Shown: positions 7,477 to 16,904 of the stretch, in pieces
Layout of the letters: each line of letters begins with the position of its first letter
Position numbering within the stretch: position 1 is the stretch's first letter
DNA from: a virus
Strand: one strand, 5' to 3'
IMG/VR virus record: IMGVR_UViG_3300025319_000005
Span: 148,633-212,632 of that record
Length of the DNA: 64,000 nucleotides
The notes under the pieces: generated by a model
Database searches by the model: none
Seen by the model: the letters and a program-made list of their open reading frames with translations, nothing else
What the model was told of the DNA's origin: nothing
Translations under genes and position numbers: made by a program

Positions 7477-9987
7477 TTATCTTTTAATTCTTGTGTTGAG
7501 AGGATTCATCAAAGTTTTTGTGTCAACTCCATCCTCAGGGTTTCTTATTTTTTTTTTGGTTTGATTTGAACTTTCTTGTGATTTTAATTGCTGTCTTACC
7601 CAATTTCTTCCAGCATTTCCGCCCCAAAGATTCCATTTTTGAATTAAAGGTGAATTATTGATGTTTTTTCCAGCAGCAAGCTCTTGATTAACAGCCTGCT
7701 CATTGTTTGTAAAAAAAGCCTCCATTCTCTTTAATTGAGCATGCGTCATAAGCTCTGCATTAGATAAAGAATTGGCTTTTTGAATGCCGGAGCCTTCATT
7801 CGAGGCATCTGATTGAACAAGTTTATTATTTTGAACAGCTTGTAGTGCTTGTTGAGCCGTTTTAATAACATCACCAGATGGTTTAAATGTAGCTACTGTA
7901 TTATCATTAGTGTCTGAATAACGAAAATTTCCACCTTCAAATAGGATTTTCCTAATAGTTGCTCTTACTTTTTCTTCAAATAAACTTTTCATAGTAACAT
8001 AATGTGCTAAATTTTCAAATGGAATAAAACCTTCCTTAACTCCTTTTTTTGTAAGTAATCTAATTTTAAATTTTCTGTTATGTATATTAGTCTCTAAAAC
8101 TTCTATAAAATCACCATCTGGCATTTTAACAGAATTTCTTTCGCCATTTTTACTTATAAATCCTAAATTTCTCAATATACGTCCTGCTTCTTCTGAGTTT
8201 TGCACAACTTCTGGAGTTGTTTGAAGTTGTTCCAAATCTTCTTCTAATAACCTCTCTATTTCTTCTTGCATATAGGATAAATCTTTTGGTTTCGGCCATA
8301 TATTTTGCCAAGCATCATCTAATCCATATCCATGTGCTCCTGTAATTTTATTTACATCAGAATCTTTTAAATCTTCAAAATCTTCAATAACATCATTTGA
8401 ATTAAAGTTTTTTTCAGCAATGTATCTTAAAAGTTTTGTCCAAGGAAAAGTAATAACATCAGTATTAAAATCTATTTTAAATCTTTGTTCTTTCCTTATC
8501 ATTTTATCCCTTACTTTTGCAAATTCATCTGATTTTTTTTCATAAATTTCAGATATATATATTCTTTTTATATCTTCTGAATTTGGAAGAAATTCATTAA
8601 TAAAATCCCAAATGCCTTCACCGTTATTACTTTCTTCGTCTATTGGTGTTTTTAAAAAATTTGATATTGTTTTTAATAATTTTTCATTTTGTTTTCCGAG
8701 CATATGGTAAGACATTTGTTTTTCTTCTCTACTTTCCCCTTCTTCTACTGCATAATGATTTTCAACATAATAAAATGCACTTTCATCCTCATCTGAAAAA
8801 CCTGCCCAATCTCTCCAATCATCACCAATATAAAGTTGAATTTCTTTATTATTAGCTTCAAAATTAGAATACATTTTTTTATCATTAAAATCACTGTATC
8901 CAAAAACGCTATGAGGCTCATCATAACCTCTCATTACTGCTATTATTTTCTGCATAAACATTGGTAATGATTTTATCTCTGCAGATTTTATTTTATAACC
9001 ATTTGCTAATTTTGCTATAGGAGATAAATTTTTTATTTCTTCATCAGTTAAAGGAATTTTGTGTTTTAATTTTAAATCAGGAGACATTTCTTTTATCTCT
9101 TCATCAGTTAAAGGAATTTTGAATTTTAATTTAGATTCAACAGGAATAGACATTAATTGCTCTTGATTTATGTCGATACCTAATAAATATCTATTTAATG
9201 GTAATATTTTTATGTTAAACAATGAAGAAATAAGCTTTTTAAAATCGGGATACATTTTAATAGTTTGATTAATAGTATTATTGTGACCAAAATCAATATT
9301 TAATATTTCGCCCAATTTAGATATTAAATCAGCAGATTTCATTGCTGAATTTTTATCTGGAACTTTATTAAAAGCACCTTGAAAATCGATTAATTCTTTT
9401 TTTGCTTTATCAAATTGAATAGCAATTTTCACAGAACCATCTTTATTAACAAGCATATAACCACCTTTACTTTTAACAAATTCTTTAGCTCTACCAATTT
9501 CAGAAAAACACCAACCCCTTTCTTCTCCCACTTTCATACAAAAGTTTTTATCTTTAACAATAATCCATTTAGAACCATCTGGATAATTTATTACTGCTTT
9601 TCCTCCAGATATTTCTTTTAAAGTTAGAGGGTCTATATTTTTACTTTCAAACCACTTAACTGCAGTTTCGTAAACTTTATCAAATGGCATATTTGATGGA
9701 AATTTTGGAAAATTAGATTGATTAATCCAATTTATTATAACTTTTAATCTTGCATCGTTTATAATTTTTTCATTCAATTTTAATTCAGAAGCAAACCAAG
9801 GTATGTATTGGTTTTGTTGAATCAAATTTTCATCTTCAGGATTTTTTACTGTTTTTTTAGAAAACTGAATAACGGTATTAATTATATCTTCAGGAACCCT
9901 TTGAGAACGAAGTTTATCTATTCTATTCTCATTAAGTAAACCTGCGAGTGACATTAATTTTGCTATATATTTTTCAGATAAATTCAT
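7477..9987 (-). CDS. 836-aa virion-type protein with capsid-targeting-like N-terminus
   Basis: The N-terminus MNLSEKYIAKLMSLAGLLNE ends in LLNE, the same tag style as other genes here. Residues ~130-230 (DGSKWIIVKD, then ERGWCFSEIG and VKIAIQFD) resemble a divergent PcfJ-like fold. Residues ~285-330 carry two near-identical 20-residue repeats (KIPLTDEEIK), mirrored by a 60-bp repeat in the DNA near 9037-9125. The C-terminal ~80 residues contain HAQLKRMEAFF and IQKWNLWGGNAGRNWV. No enzyme can be named. Likely an internal virion or DNA-injected protein. Confidence 0.65.
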   Translation of the reverse strand: MNLSEKYIAKLMSLAGLLNENRIDKLRSQRVPEDIINTVIQFSKKTVKNPEDENLIQQNQYIPWFASELKLNEKIINDARLKVIINWINQSNFPKFPSNMPFDKVYETAVKWFESKNIDPLTLKEISGGKAVINYPDGSKWIIVKDKNFCMKVGEERGWCFSEIGRAKEFVKSKGGYMLVNKDGSVKIAIQFDKAKKELIDFQGAFNKVPDKNSAMKSADLISKLGEILNIDFGHNNTINQTIKMYPDFKKLISSLFNIKILPLNRYLLGIDINQEQLMSIPVESKLKFKIPLTDEEIKEMSPDLKLKHKIPLTDEEIKNLSPIAKLANGYKIKSAEIKSLPMFMQKIIAVMRGYDEPHSVFGYSDFNDKKMYSNFEANNKEIQLYIGDDWRDWAGFSDEDESAFYYVENHYAVEEGESREEKQMSYHMLGKQNEKLLKTISNFLKTPIDEESNNGEGIWDFINEFLPNSEDIKRIYISEIYEKKSDEFAKVRDKMIRKEQRFKIDFNTDVITFPWTKLLRYIAEKNFNSNDVIEDFEDLKDSDVNKITGAHGYGLDDAWQNIWPKPKDLSYMQEEIERLLEEDLEQLQTTPEVVQNSEEAGRILRNLGFISKNGERNSVKMPDGDFIEVLETNIHNRKFKIRLLTKKGVKEGFIPFENLAHYVTMKSLFEEKVRATIRKILFEGGNFRYSDTNDNTVATFKPSGDVIKTAQQALQAVQNNKLVQSDASNEGSGIQKANSLSNAELMTHAQLKRMEAFFTNNEQAVNQELAAGKNINNSPLIQKWNLWGGNAGRNWVRQQLKSQESSNQTKKKIRNPEDGVDTKTLMNPLNTRIKR

Positions 9988-10001
9988 AGATAGTTAAATG
10001 A

Positions 10002-10460
10002 TTAATCGTTAACCATCTTTTTTAACATTGTTTTTATGTCTAATGGTTGCCTTGAATTAAAACCCATATTATTTAAATTCCAATTAATTTCTTCATAAAA
10101 TCCTAAATTATTAATAGGTGCACCTGAATCAATTGCTCTTTTTATGGCTAAACTTAAAGCCTCATTAGATTGAAGATAAGTATAATTTGGATTATACATT
10201 TTTACATTTTGTTCCGTGGTACTTGGCATGAATGTATTTACAGTCACCCCATTACTTGCATTATTAAGATTGGTTGCATTTTTTTGAGGATTTGTAATCC
10301 ACTCATCTATTCTTGCAATCTCCTTAAGTCTGCCTGCTTCTTTTAAAATAGCACTTTTATCCACCTTATTTTCAGTGGTTTCTTTTAAAATCTCGTTTTT
10401 TTCTTCAAAAGACTTAACGAGTTTTTTCATCCTATCTTTTTCGCTTGTATTTTTGTTCAT
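10002..10460 (-). CDS. Hypothetical protein, 152 aa
   Basis: Charged helical first 70 residues with two ILKE motifs (KNEILKETTE, SAILKEAGR), then an Asn-rich region and a C-terminal helix. The ILKE sites could be prohead-protease sites by analogy with T4. Lies 14 nt upstream of the 836-aa gene, same operon. Confidence 0.6.
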   Translation of the reverse strand: MNKNTSEKDRMKKLVKSFEEKNEILKETTENKVDKSAILKEAGRLKEIARIDEWITNPQKNATNLNNASNGVTVNTFMPSTTEQNVKMYNPNYTYLQSNEALSLAIKRAIDSGAPINNLGFYEEINWNLNNMGFNSRQPLDIKTMLKKMVND

Positions 10461-10478
10461 TTTTTATGATTTTTATAA

Positions 10479-10967
10479 TTACCAACTTACGAATCCACTT
10501 ATCGCTCCAGTATTAAAATTATCCCATCCTTTTGTTCTTGATTGATAATCTGATGTCGAATCTTTAGTAGATAACCCTATCATTCTGTCTGAATTTTTTG
10601 GCATGTCTTCATCTCCTATCAGCCCATTATATTCATCTACTATTTCTGACATAACTTTATTTACTGATTGCTGGTGATGTTTTAAAAACCAAACCACAAA
10701 ACCATATGTTGGATTTTCATCATCTTCTTGGCTTGTTCTTAGCCATTTAAAAAAGTTAATAGATTTTGTTTTAAATTGTGCATTTCTATTATCTTTTGTA
10801 GTGAAATCAATAATTATCACACCCTTCTCTGGTTTAATTTGTACATTAGAAACAGAACTAATATTATCAGGTGAAAATTTAGGTATTTCATTTCCTGTAT
10901 CTTCTGATTCTAAAATTATATTTGAAAGCCAGGATTTAACACTAAGTTTCTTATTAAGTTTTTTCAT
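10479..10967 (-). CDS. Virion-type protein with capsid-targeting-like N-terminus
   Basis: 162 aa. The N-terminus MKKLNKKLSVKSWLSNIILE is basic and ends in ILE. Residues 45-80 form beta strands (KGVIIIDFTTKDNRNAQFKT). No domain named. CTATTTAA (10987-10994) lies 19 nt upstream. Heads an operon with the 152-aa and 836-aa genes. Confidence 0.62.
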   Translation of the reverse strand: MKKLNKKLSVKSWLSNIILESEDTGNEIPKFSPDNISSVSNVQIKPEKGVIIIDFTTKDNRNAQFKTKSINFFKWLRTSQEDDENPTYGFVVWFLKHHQQSVNKVMSEIVDEYNGLIGDEDMPKNSDRMIGLSTKDSTSDYQSRTKGWDNFNTGAISGFVSW

Positions 10968-10986
10968 TACAAACTACGATTTAAGA

Positions 10987-10994
10987 TTAAATAG
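10987..10994 (-). promoter_or_regulatory. CTATTTAA late promoter motif
   Basis: Reads CTATTTAA on the minus strand, 19 nt before the ATG at 10967. Confidence 0.42.
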
Positions 10995-11015
10995 TCTGTA
11001 ATAACTTAAAAATGT

Positions 11016-11486
11016 TTAAAACTTCTTCATATAATATTGAATATTGGGAGCTATTTTAAGATCAAAAAGAGGAGCATTGGAAATTGTTAATGTTTTTTCA
11101 AATTCAGGAATTGATTCTTTAATGTCTTTTTTGATTGTTTTCCATCTTTCTACTACGAATTTTCCAAAATCAGATACAGAAATATTGTTTTTTATCAAAG
11201 TTATTTGTTTTTCCTTATCTGGCATGTTATACTGAACACATTCATCGGTATTTGAATCAAAAACTGTTACAAAACTTTCTCCAGACATAAATTTTTGTTT
11301 TAATTTAATTTTTGATTTAAATGTTATAAGTTGTTTAGTGTCTGTTGTTCTATCAAATCTTATTAAAGTTTTATCTTTTATTATAAAATAAGAAATTACT
11401 TTATCAGCCTTATTAAGTTCTATATAATTGTAAAGTTCGTTTTGCTGATTGTATTTGAAAATATATTTATTATTATTTTTTGGCAT
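11016..11486 (-). CDS. Hypothetical protein, 156 aa
   Basis: Start placed at ATG 11486 (MPKNNNKYIFKY); the eight codons before it are AT-rich. Beta-rich N-terminal half (KVISYFIIKDKTLIRFDRTT) and a helical C-terminus. No family recognised. Confidence 0.55.
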   Translation of the reverse strand: MPKNNNKYIFKYNQQNELYNYIELNKADKVISYFIIKDKTLIRFDRTTDTKQLITFKSKIKLKQKFMSGESFVTVFDSNTDECVQYNMPDKEKQITLIKNNISVSDFGKFVVERWKTIKKDIKESIPEFEKTLTISNAPLFDLKIAPNIQYYMKKF

Positions 11487-11510
11487 ATATTTGGTATTTT
11501 TATAAAACAA

Positions 11511-11677
11511 ACGAGTTTAGATGAGATTGGAAATAGTTAATAATTATTTGTTCTGCTTTTCTAAGTTTTTTTAAAAAAATTATAATTGTGAATGCGAATT
11601 TAAAGTTCACAAGATGATTCTGATGACACTATAATTGATGTTTTACTTGATAAAATATATTTAGAACATAAGAATAA
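11511..11677. other. Short intergenic region
   Basis: Very AT-rich with a T8/A7 run near 11565-11580. I see no gene, hairpin terminator or promoter match in it. Confidence 0.3.
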
Positions 11678-12634
11678 TTATTCCTTAAATATTTTAAAAT
11701 ATAGCTCTTCTATAGTTATGGAACATTTTTTATATTTCGAAGAATTTTTTCTCCATGTAATAAATTCAAGATTAGCAATATGCCCTATAACTTCAGGAGG
11801 AATATTGTTTCTGAAGCCCTCTGAAATTGAATATTTATGATCTAAATGATAAGCTCCTTCAGTTCTATAATTTCCTCTTTTCTCATGATGAATAAGTGAA
11901 CGTATTGGTTGTTTTTCTGTAATTGATTTGACTTTTCTATAATATTTTTGTCTTTCAGATAATGTTTTTTCATATTCCTCATAATTTAATCCTGTACGTT
12001 TAACAAAATCACATTCTGGACATCCTTGTTCGTGTCCTGTGTGTGCAAGTGGAATTTGAAGGAAGTCACCATGTTCTTTACAGGTTATAAATCCTTTTGT
12101 GTGATTATTAATATATATAAAATTTACATATGTATATTTATTTTTATGAATTGCATTTGAATCGTTTACAAACTTTTCATGTGTACCTCTTTGAGAGTTG
12201 CCTTTTTTTATTATTCCACATTCTGGACATCCTTGTTCTTGATTTAAATGAGCATCTGGAGTTTGTGAAAAACCTCCATGACTTGGACAAGTTATAATTC
12301 CTTTTGTGAAAGCATCAATATATATAAATTTATCGTATATATAAAAAGAATCATGAACATCATTTCCTTCTTTAACAAATGTTTCTTTTGTTTTTCTACA
12401 TCTATCTCCAACTAATTCATTTGCACATTTTTTACATCCATGAATACTCAAATGATTTCTTGGTAGTTGAGAAAAATCTCCGTGTTTTTCACAAGTAATT
12501 ATAATATGCGTATCCCAATTAACAAATATTGATTTAGGGTATGTATACAATTTATTATGAATATCATTTGCTCTTTCAATAAATGTTTCTGTTGTTATTT
12601 TTTCAATAACCAAACCGTTGTTATTCTTTAACAT
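11678..12634 (-). CDS. HNH homing endonuclease with three zinc-ribbon repeats
   Basis: 318 aa. Three tandem ~65-residue repeats of the DUF723 kind (iH...Y.Y...I.C..HG.F.Q.P..HL...GC..C) occupy residues ~18-220 and probably bind DNA through zinc. The C-terminus has AYHLDHKYSISEGF and HIANLEFITWRKNSSK, an H-N-H-like nuclease core. The gene overlaps the ribbon-helix-helix gene upstream by 14 nt. A free-standing mobile element by inference. Confidence 0.8.
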   Translation of the reverse strand: MLKNNNGLVIEKITTETFIERANDIHNKLYTYPKSIFVNWDTHIIITCEKHGDFSQLPRNHLSIHGCKKCANELVGDRCRKTKETFVKEGNDVHDSFYIYDKFIYIDAFTKGIITCPSHGGFSQTPDAHLNQEQGCPECGIIKKGNSQRGTHEKFVNDSNAIHKNKYTYVNFIYINNHTKGFITCKEHGDFLQIPLAHTGHEQGCPECDFVKRTGLNYEEYEKTLSERQKYYRKVKSITEKQPIRSLIHHEKRGNYRTEGAYHLDHKYSISEGFRNNIPPEVIGHIANLEFITWRKNSSKYKKCSITIEELYFKIFKE

Positions 12635-12785
12635 TTTTTATAAATTTTTTTTCAAGTATTTCACGTATGACTTCTGCTACGCTTATAAAGTTGTTTTTTT
12701 CAGAAGACCTTTTTATTGCTTCTCTTTTTAATTCTTCATGAAGCTCTTTTGACATTCTCATATTTAATTGAAAATTTTTTTTCAT
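12621..12785 (-). CDS. Ribbon-helix-helix DNA-binding protein
   Basis: Start chosen at ATG 12785 (MKKNFQLNMRMSKELHEELK). The ~54 residues give a beta strand (NFQLNMRM), a helix (KELHEELKREAIKR) and a second helix (ISVAEVIREILEKKF), the Arc/MetJ layout. It overlaps the HNH gene and probably controls this two-gene unit. A TATGTTTG promoter lies 25 nt upstream. Confidence 0.75.
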   Translation of the reverse strand: MKKNFQLNMRMSKELHEELKREAIKRSSEKNNFISVAEVIREILEKKFIKNVKE

Positions 12786-12809
12786 TGTTTTACAAGCTTT
12801 AGTGTTATA

Positions 12810-12817
12810 CAAACATA
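12810..12817 (-). promoter_or_regulatory. Host-type promoter TTTACA-16-TATGTTTG
   Basis: TATGTTTG on the minus strand with TTTACA 16 nt further upstream (12834-12839). It overlaps a CTATTTAT motif (12815-12822), so both promoter classes may act on the RHH-HNH unit. Confidence 0.55.
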
Positions 12818-12908
12818 AATAGTATAGAAAAAATGTAAACTCTTATTTAATTGTAATTAAGTGTTTATTTTTACTCATTAATTATTTATTTTTAAAAATA
12901 AAACAACA

Positions 12909-13826
12909 ATGCGTAAATTCAACATTATCGGAGGCATGCCTAGATGTGGCACAACTTTAGCTGGACAAATTTTAAATTCTAATCCGAATTTTCATGTGAC
13001 ACCAACTTCTTCAATTTTGGATTCATTAAAGAATATAAGAAGCACATTTAGTCACAACCCAACTTGGAAGGCTCAAGATAGATTAAAGCTTATGCCAAAT
13101 ATTAGAGCTTCTATGAAGGGGTTTTTAAATGGATTTTTTGAAAATGAAAATGTTGTGTTTGACAAAAACAGAGGTTGGTCAAATAATATTTCTTTATTAG
13201 ATGATGTTCTTGGAAATAATGACACAAAAATAATCTGGTTTTATAGAAATCCTGTTGAAATTATTTCTTCCATAGAAAGCCAACACAACAAGACAATACT
13301 TTTAGAAAACACTGATGAAGCTACTATTCCAGGAATGTTTATGTCGCTCGACCGGCGCATAGGAACGTATACAAATGAAGATGGATTAGTTGGACACCCA
13401 GTTGCCACATTGAAAGACGCGATTGAGATGGGATATCTTTCAAGAATTTTATTTGTAAAATACTATGATTTAACTAATAACACACAATTTGTTATGAACG
13501 CTATTCATCAATTTATAGGAGAAGATTTCTATGAATATGATTTAAAAAATGTTAAACAAACAACATATGAATTTGACGGGACTTATAATTATAAATTTCC
13601 ACACACAATAAAAGAAGGAGAGATAAAATGGAAAAAAGCAGATATGACTCTTCCTATGAAATATATACAAGCAATAAATGAAAGATTTTCCACTCTTAAT
13701 AAATTAATTTTTGAAGGTGATGTATCTGAATTTGCTGGAGAAGAATTTTCTTCACATCAATTAAATATTGTTATGCCACCAACACAACAAAATTCGGTTA
13801 TAGAACAAAATCCTTTTCAAATATAA
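12909..13826 (+). CDS. PAPS-dependent sulfotransferase
   Basis: 305 aa. Two PAPS-binding signatures are visible: the 5'-phosphosulfate loop GGMPRCGTT (8-16) and the 3'-phosphate motif IIWFYRNPVEIISS (~108-121). The enzyme would move sulfate from PAPS to an unknown acceptor such as a glycan or protein. There is no signal peptide or TM, so the predicted site is cytoplasmic. It is transcribed alone on the plus strand between two minus-strand units. With the DUF2061-APS kinase at 2492-3208 it forms a possible sulfation pathway. Confidence 0.88.
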   Translation: MRKFNIIGGMPRCGTTLAGQILNSNPNFHVTPTSSILDSLKNIRSTFSHNPTWKAQDRLKLMPNIRASMKGFLNGFFENENVVFDKNRGWSNNISLLDDVLGNNDTKIIWFYRNPVEIISSIESQHNKTILLENTDEATIPGMFMSLDRRIGTYTNEDGLVGHPVATLKDAIEMGYLSRILFVKYYDLTNNTQFVMNAIHQFIGEDFYEYDLKNVKQTTYEFDGTYNYKFPHTIKEGEIKWKKADMTLPMKYIQAINERFSTLNKLIFEGDVSEFAGEEFSSHQLNIVMPPTQQNSVIEQNPFQI

Positions 13827-13829
13827 TGT

Positions 13830-15941
13830 TTACAAATTATCATTATTATTTTGTAAATTCCTTATGAATTCAATAGGATTAACTCCTCCCAAATCTTCAA
13901 TACGTTGAATGTTTTGAATGAAATTATCTAAATTTAATTCAGATTCATTTCCTCTCGAAGTAGAAAGTCTTAAATCTGCAAGCTCTTTATAAGAAATTTC
14001 TTTTTCTTGTAAAAATTCCATTATATTAGTTTTAAATCGGTCAGAACCTTGTCTATTGCAAGTTGCTTTAACTTGGTCAAATTCTAATTTTCCATATTTA
14101 TCAGCTTTCAATCCAAGCATAAATTTTTCAGGTTCCCCTCCCTCTCTTTTTTCGTCAATATCTTCTACTATGCATAACACATATTGAGAATTAGAAACTC
14201 TATTTACATATGAGCCGGCACAATTTTTCATGTCCTGCGAAGCCTTAAGGAGTAATTCTGGTGTTCTTATCAATCTTACTTTTAAGTTTTTTTCATATTC
14301 TTCAAGAATTTTATATTGTGAAACAAAACTTACAAATTCTTTATTTTTAGCATCATTAGAAAGTAAATTAAAATGGTCAATTAATTTATTATGATATTCT
14401 TCTAATTCCTCTATTTTTTTTATTTTGTGGAATTCTTTATTTGAATCCCAGTTGAGCGCTCTAATCATTCTAAGACTATCGTCGTAACTCGTCAAATCAA
14501 AACTCTTCAATAAAGTATAATCTAAAGGTATTTTTGACAATTCTTCCTCATTTACTTCTTGAATTTGTTCTGTGTCTTTAATTAAAAATCTTTCTCTGGC
14601 ATATTTCAATTCAGTATTAGTTTTATTAAAAGAAAATAGTTTTTTTCTTTCTAAAGAACTTAAGGCCAACGAAATTATTTGATTAATTTTAAGCATATTC
14701 ATATCTGCTCTAAATTCTAAGCTATACCATAAATTAACTAATAAATTAACATTATTTTTTTTAACAAGTTCTATAAGTTCATTAAATGAAATGAATTTAG
14801 TATATTTTATTAAAATTTTATAATCAGAAAATCTTTCTATTATATTAAAAACATATGGGGAAACACTTTTTTCTTTTATGTCTTCACGCAAAAATCTTTC
14901 ACCATCTTTATTTTTTCCTGTTTGATTTTCATTGTTGTTAAATCTGGAAGCATCAAACTTAAACGTTACCTCTCTTCCGCTTTCAGCCTTAAATACATAA
15001 CCCATTTTTTCAGAATCATAAGCATCTAATTCTTTGCTTATTTCTTCGTTTTTATAATTTACAAGATAATTGAAAATTTTAAGAGGAGATGTTGCTCCAT
15101 TATCTGATAACTCTTGTGGATTAGGAAGTTTGCAATCATTCATCATATCAAAAAGAAATATAGTTCCTTTTGTTAATGCTATTGTAGATAAGTTTGAATA
15201 GCAAATTATTCCAAAAAATATTGAGGCTACTTTTATAATAATGTCCAGTCCTGATTTACCGACCATTTGACTCATTAATTCATCTATTATATTTATGTTC
15301 TGTGAATCGGATACAAAATTAGCCATTCTATTTATAAATAAATGAACATCAAATAATCGTTCAGTTGTCTTTACTTCTCCATAAAGAAAAAACTCTAAAA
15401 CAATTGACATCACCCTATCAAGATTAAATTCAATTTCTTCCTTGCTGAAATCTTTAAAATAAAGTTTTTTGGCAGTTTTATCAAATTTTATCCAAGATAA
15501 ACTTTCATTTAATTCTAAAGAAGGTTCATCTTTTGAAATGACGAAAGGCATTGACCTTTTTTTATCAAAATTTATTTTTGCTATAAATCTTTGTTTTATT
15601 AATTTAACATCATTTTCATCTTCATAAAAACAATATGACTCAAAAAATTGTTTTTCACATTCTTGAATAATTCCAGCCGTTTCCTTAGTTGAATAATCTG
15701 TATCGCATTTTTCGCATTTAAGAGAAAATCTGGCCATACTATTCTCATCGAATAAACCTGTAATATCACCTATATCAGCTCCTTCTTTTATACTTACTTT
15801 CATTTCTGAGGCTACGACCTTTCTATCTTGTTTGATTAAATGGCCACATTTACAAAAAAATAAATCTGTATCATTTTTTGCGTCATCATAATGAAAAGTA
15901 AACTTATTTAATATTTCTTCTTCTTTGATTAATTCTCTCAT
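13830..15941 (-). CDS. Large PcfJ-like protein with N-terminal zinc-binding region
   Basis: 703 aa. The N-terminal CKCG (~30) and CEKCD (~97) pairs suggest a zinc site. The PcfJ-like core is near residue 570: LLLKASQDMKNCAGSY, then VLCIVEDID and QVKATCNRQG. The region between is helical and unrecognised. Its stop is 3 nt from the sulfotransferase stop, convergent. The related proteins at 1820-2488 and 41090-41824 share the M-x-x-C-x-x-(Y) core. Confidence 0.65.
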   Translation of the reverse strand: MRELIKEEEILNKFTFHYDDAKNDTDLFFCKCGHLIKQDRKVVASEMKVSIKEGADIGDITGLFDENSMARFSLKCEKCDTDYSTKETAGIIQECEKQFFESYCFYEDENDVKLIKQRFIAKINFDKKRSMPFVISKDEPSLELNESLSWIKFDKTAKKLYFKDFSKEEIEFNLDRVMSIVLEFFLYGEVKTTERLFDVHLFINRMANFVSDSQNINIIDELMSQMVGKSGLDIIIKVASIFFGIICYSNLSTIALTKGTIFLFDMMNDCKLPNPQELSDNGATSPLKIFNYLVNYKNEEISKELDAYDSEKMGYVFKAESGREVTFKFDASRFNNNENQTGKNKDGERFLREDIKEKSVSPYVFNIIERFSDYKILIKYTKFISFNELIELVKKNNVNLLVNLWYSLEFRADMNMLKINQIISLALSSLERKKLFSFNKTNTELKYARERFLIKDTEQIQEVNEEELSKIPLDYTLLKSFDLTSYDDSLRMIRALNWDSNKEFHKIKKIEELEEYHNKLIDHFNLLSNDAKNKEFVSFVSQYKILEEYEKNLKVRLIRTPELLLKASQDMKNCAGSYVNRVSNSQYVLCIVEDIDEKREGGEPEKFMLGLKADKYGKLEFDQVKATCNRQGSDRFKTNIMEFLQEKEISYKELADLRLSTSRGNESELNLDNFIQNIQRIEDLGGVNPIEFIRNLQNNNDNL

Positions 15942-15998
15942 TTTTTGGATTGTTATTGTTCGCTTTTCAAATTTAAATCAAATAAAGTTAAAAAACAA

Positions 15999-16027
15999 AA
16001 ATCCGGACAGTAATACCATCCGGATTT
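15999..16027 (-). terminator. Intrinsic terminator
   Basis: Stem AAATCCGGA / TCCGGATTT followed by TTTTTGTTTTT on the minus strand; terminates the 16844-16047 gene. Confidence 0.8.
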
Positions 16028-16046
16028 CTAAATAAAAATTATTTTT

Positions 16047-16844
16047 TTATAAATTTTTCAACTCTTCGTTTATTTTTTTAAGCTCTTCTTCTAACATAGA
16101 TTTTTTTGCCATTTTACGAGCTTCTCTTCTGACTGTTTCGATTAATTCTTTTCTGGTATAGCTTTCTTTAAGTTCTACCTGAAGAGCTTCTTTAGGAGCA
16201 TCTTTTGGCTCCCCATCTTGATTGCTGTTACCTTGATCGGTTTCTATACCTTTCATAATAGGTGCTTCATCTTTTACAACAGGAGCCTTTTCTTTCACAA
16301 CGGCTTTAGCTTGACCAGCAGTAACACCTTTTCCACCTTTTGCAGCACCTGCCTCAACATATGTTTTTGTTTCTTTATCCGTAAGACCATCCATTGTATT
16401 CATTTCTTCTTTGTTTTTTTCAACAAATGGTGCAGAAACTTCTTTTTTTGGATTTTCTTTTTTGGATTCAAAAGTTGCGTTGTGTTGACCAGCAGTAACA
16501 CCTTTTCCGCCTTTTTCTGTGCCGGCTTTTACACTGACAGCGGTAGCAGCTTTTTGGTCACTACCTAAATTTTTAGCAGTTGAATTTAGTTTCACATCTG
16601 CCGGAGCAACTGATGGAGCTTTCCCTGTTTTAGATTCTGAATTTTTTGTGCTTTTAAAAACAAGAGCCTTATTAGAGTCTCCAAGACCATCATTTTTATT
16701 CATTTTTTGATCGATTGGACTCCCGAGAGATTTAATCTTTGCAGGTTGTTCTTTTTCTTCTGATAATTGTTTTTGGATATTTTTTGCTTCTGCAAGAACC
16801 ATTTTTTTAAAATCTTCTGCAGTGATTTTTTTTATATTTGCCAT
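16047..16844 (-). CDS. Low-complexity internal or scaffold-like virion protein
   Basis: 265 aa from ATG 16844 (MANIKKITAEDFKKMVLAEA, ending in VLAE like a capsid-targeting tag). The body is Lys/Glu/Ala/Gly-rich with a duplicated segment (GGKGVTAGQ twice, ~60 residues apart). The C-terminus is a charged helix with LIETVRREARKMAKKSML. ATATTTAT lies 18 nt upstream and a terminator follows. Composition resembles T4 prohead core and internal proteins; function inferred. Confidence 0.65.
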   Translation of the reverse strand: MANIKKITAEDFKKMVLAEAKNIQKQLSEEKEQPAKIKSLGSPIDQKMNKNDGLGDSNKALVFKSTKNSESKTGKAPSVAPADVKLNSTAKNLGSDQKAATAVSVKAGTEKGGKGVTAGQHNATFESKKENPKKEVSAPFVEKNKEEMNTMDGLTDKETKTYVEAGAAKGGKGVTAGQAKAVVKEKAPVVKDEAPIMKGIETDQGNSNQDGEPKDAPKEALQVELKESYTRKELIETVRREARKMAKKSMLEEELKKINEELKNL

Positions 16845-16904
16845 TTTTTCTATTGTTTTAGAATAAATATAGCGTGAAAAAAGGAAAATCAAGAATTTAA
16901 AGTG

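Noticed and set aside
9037-9125. Possible short CRISPR-like repeat in the 836-aa gene
   Set aside because: Only two copies with a 60-bp period and similar intervening codons; it is a 20-residue protein repeat.
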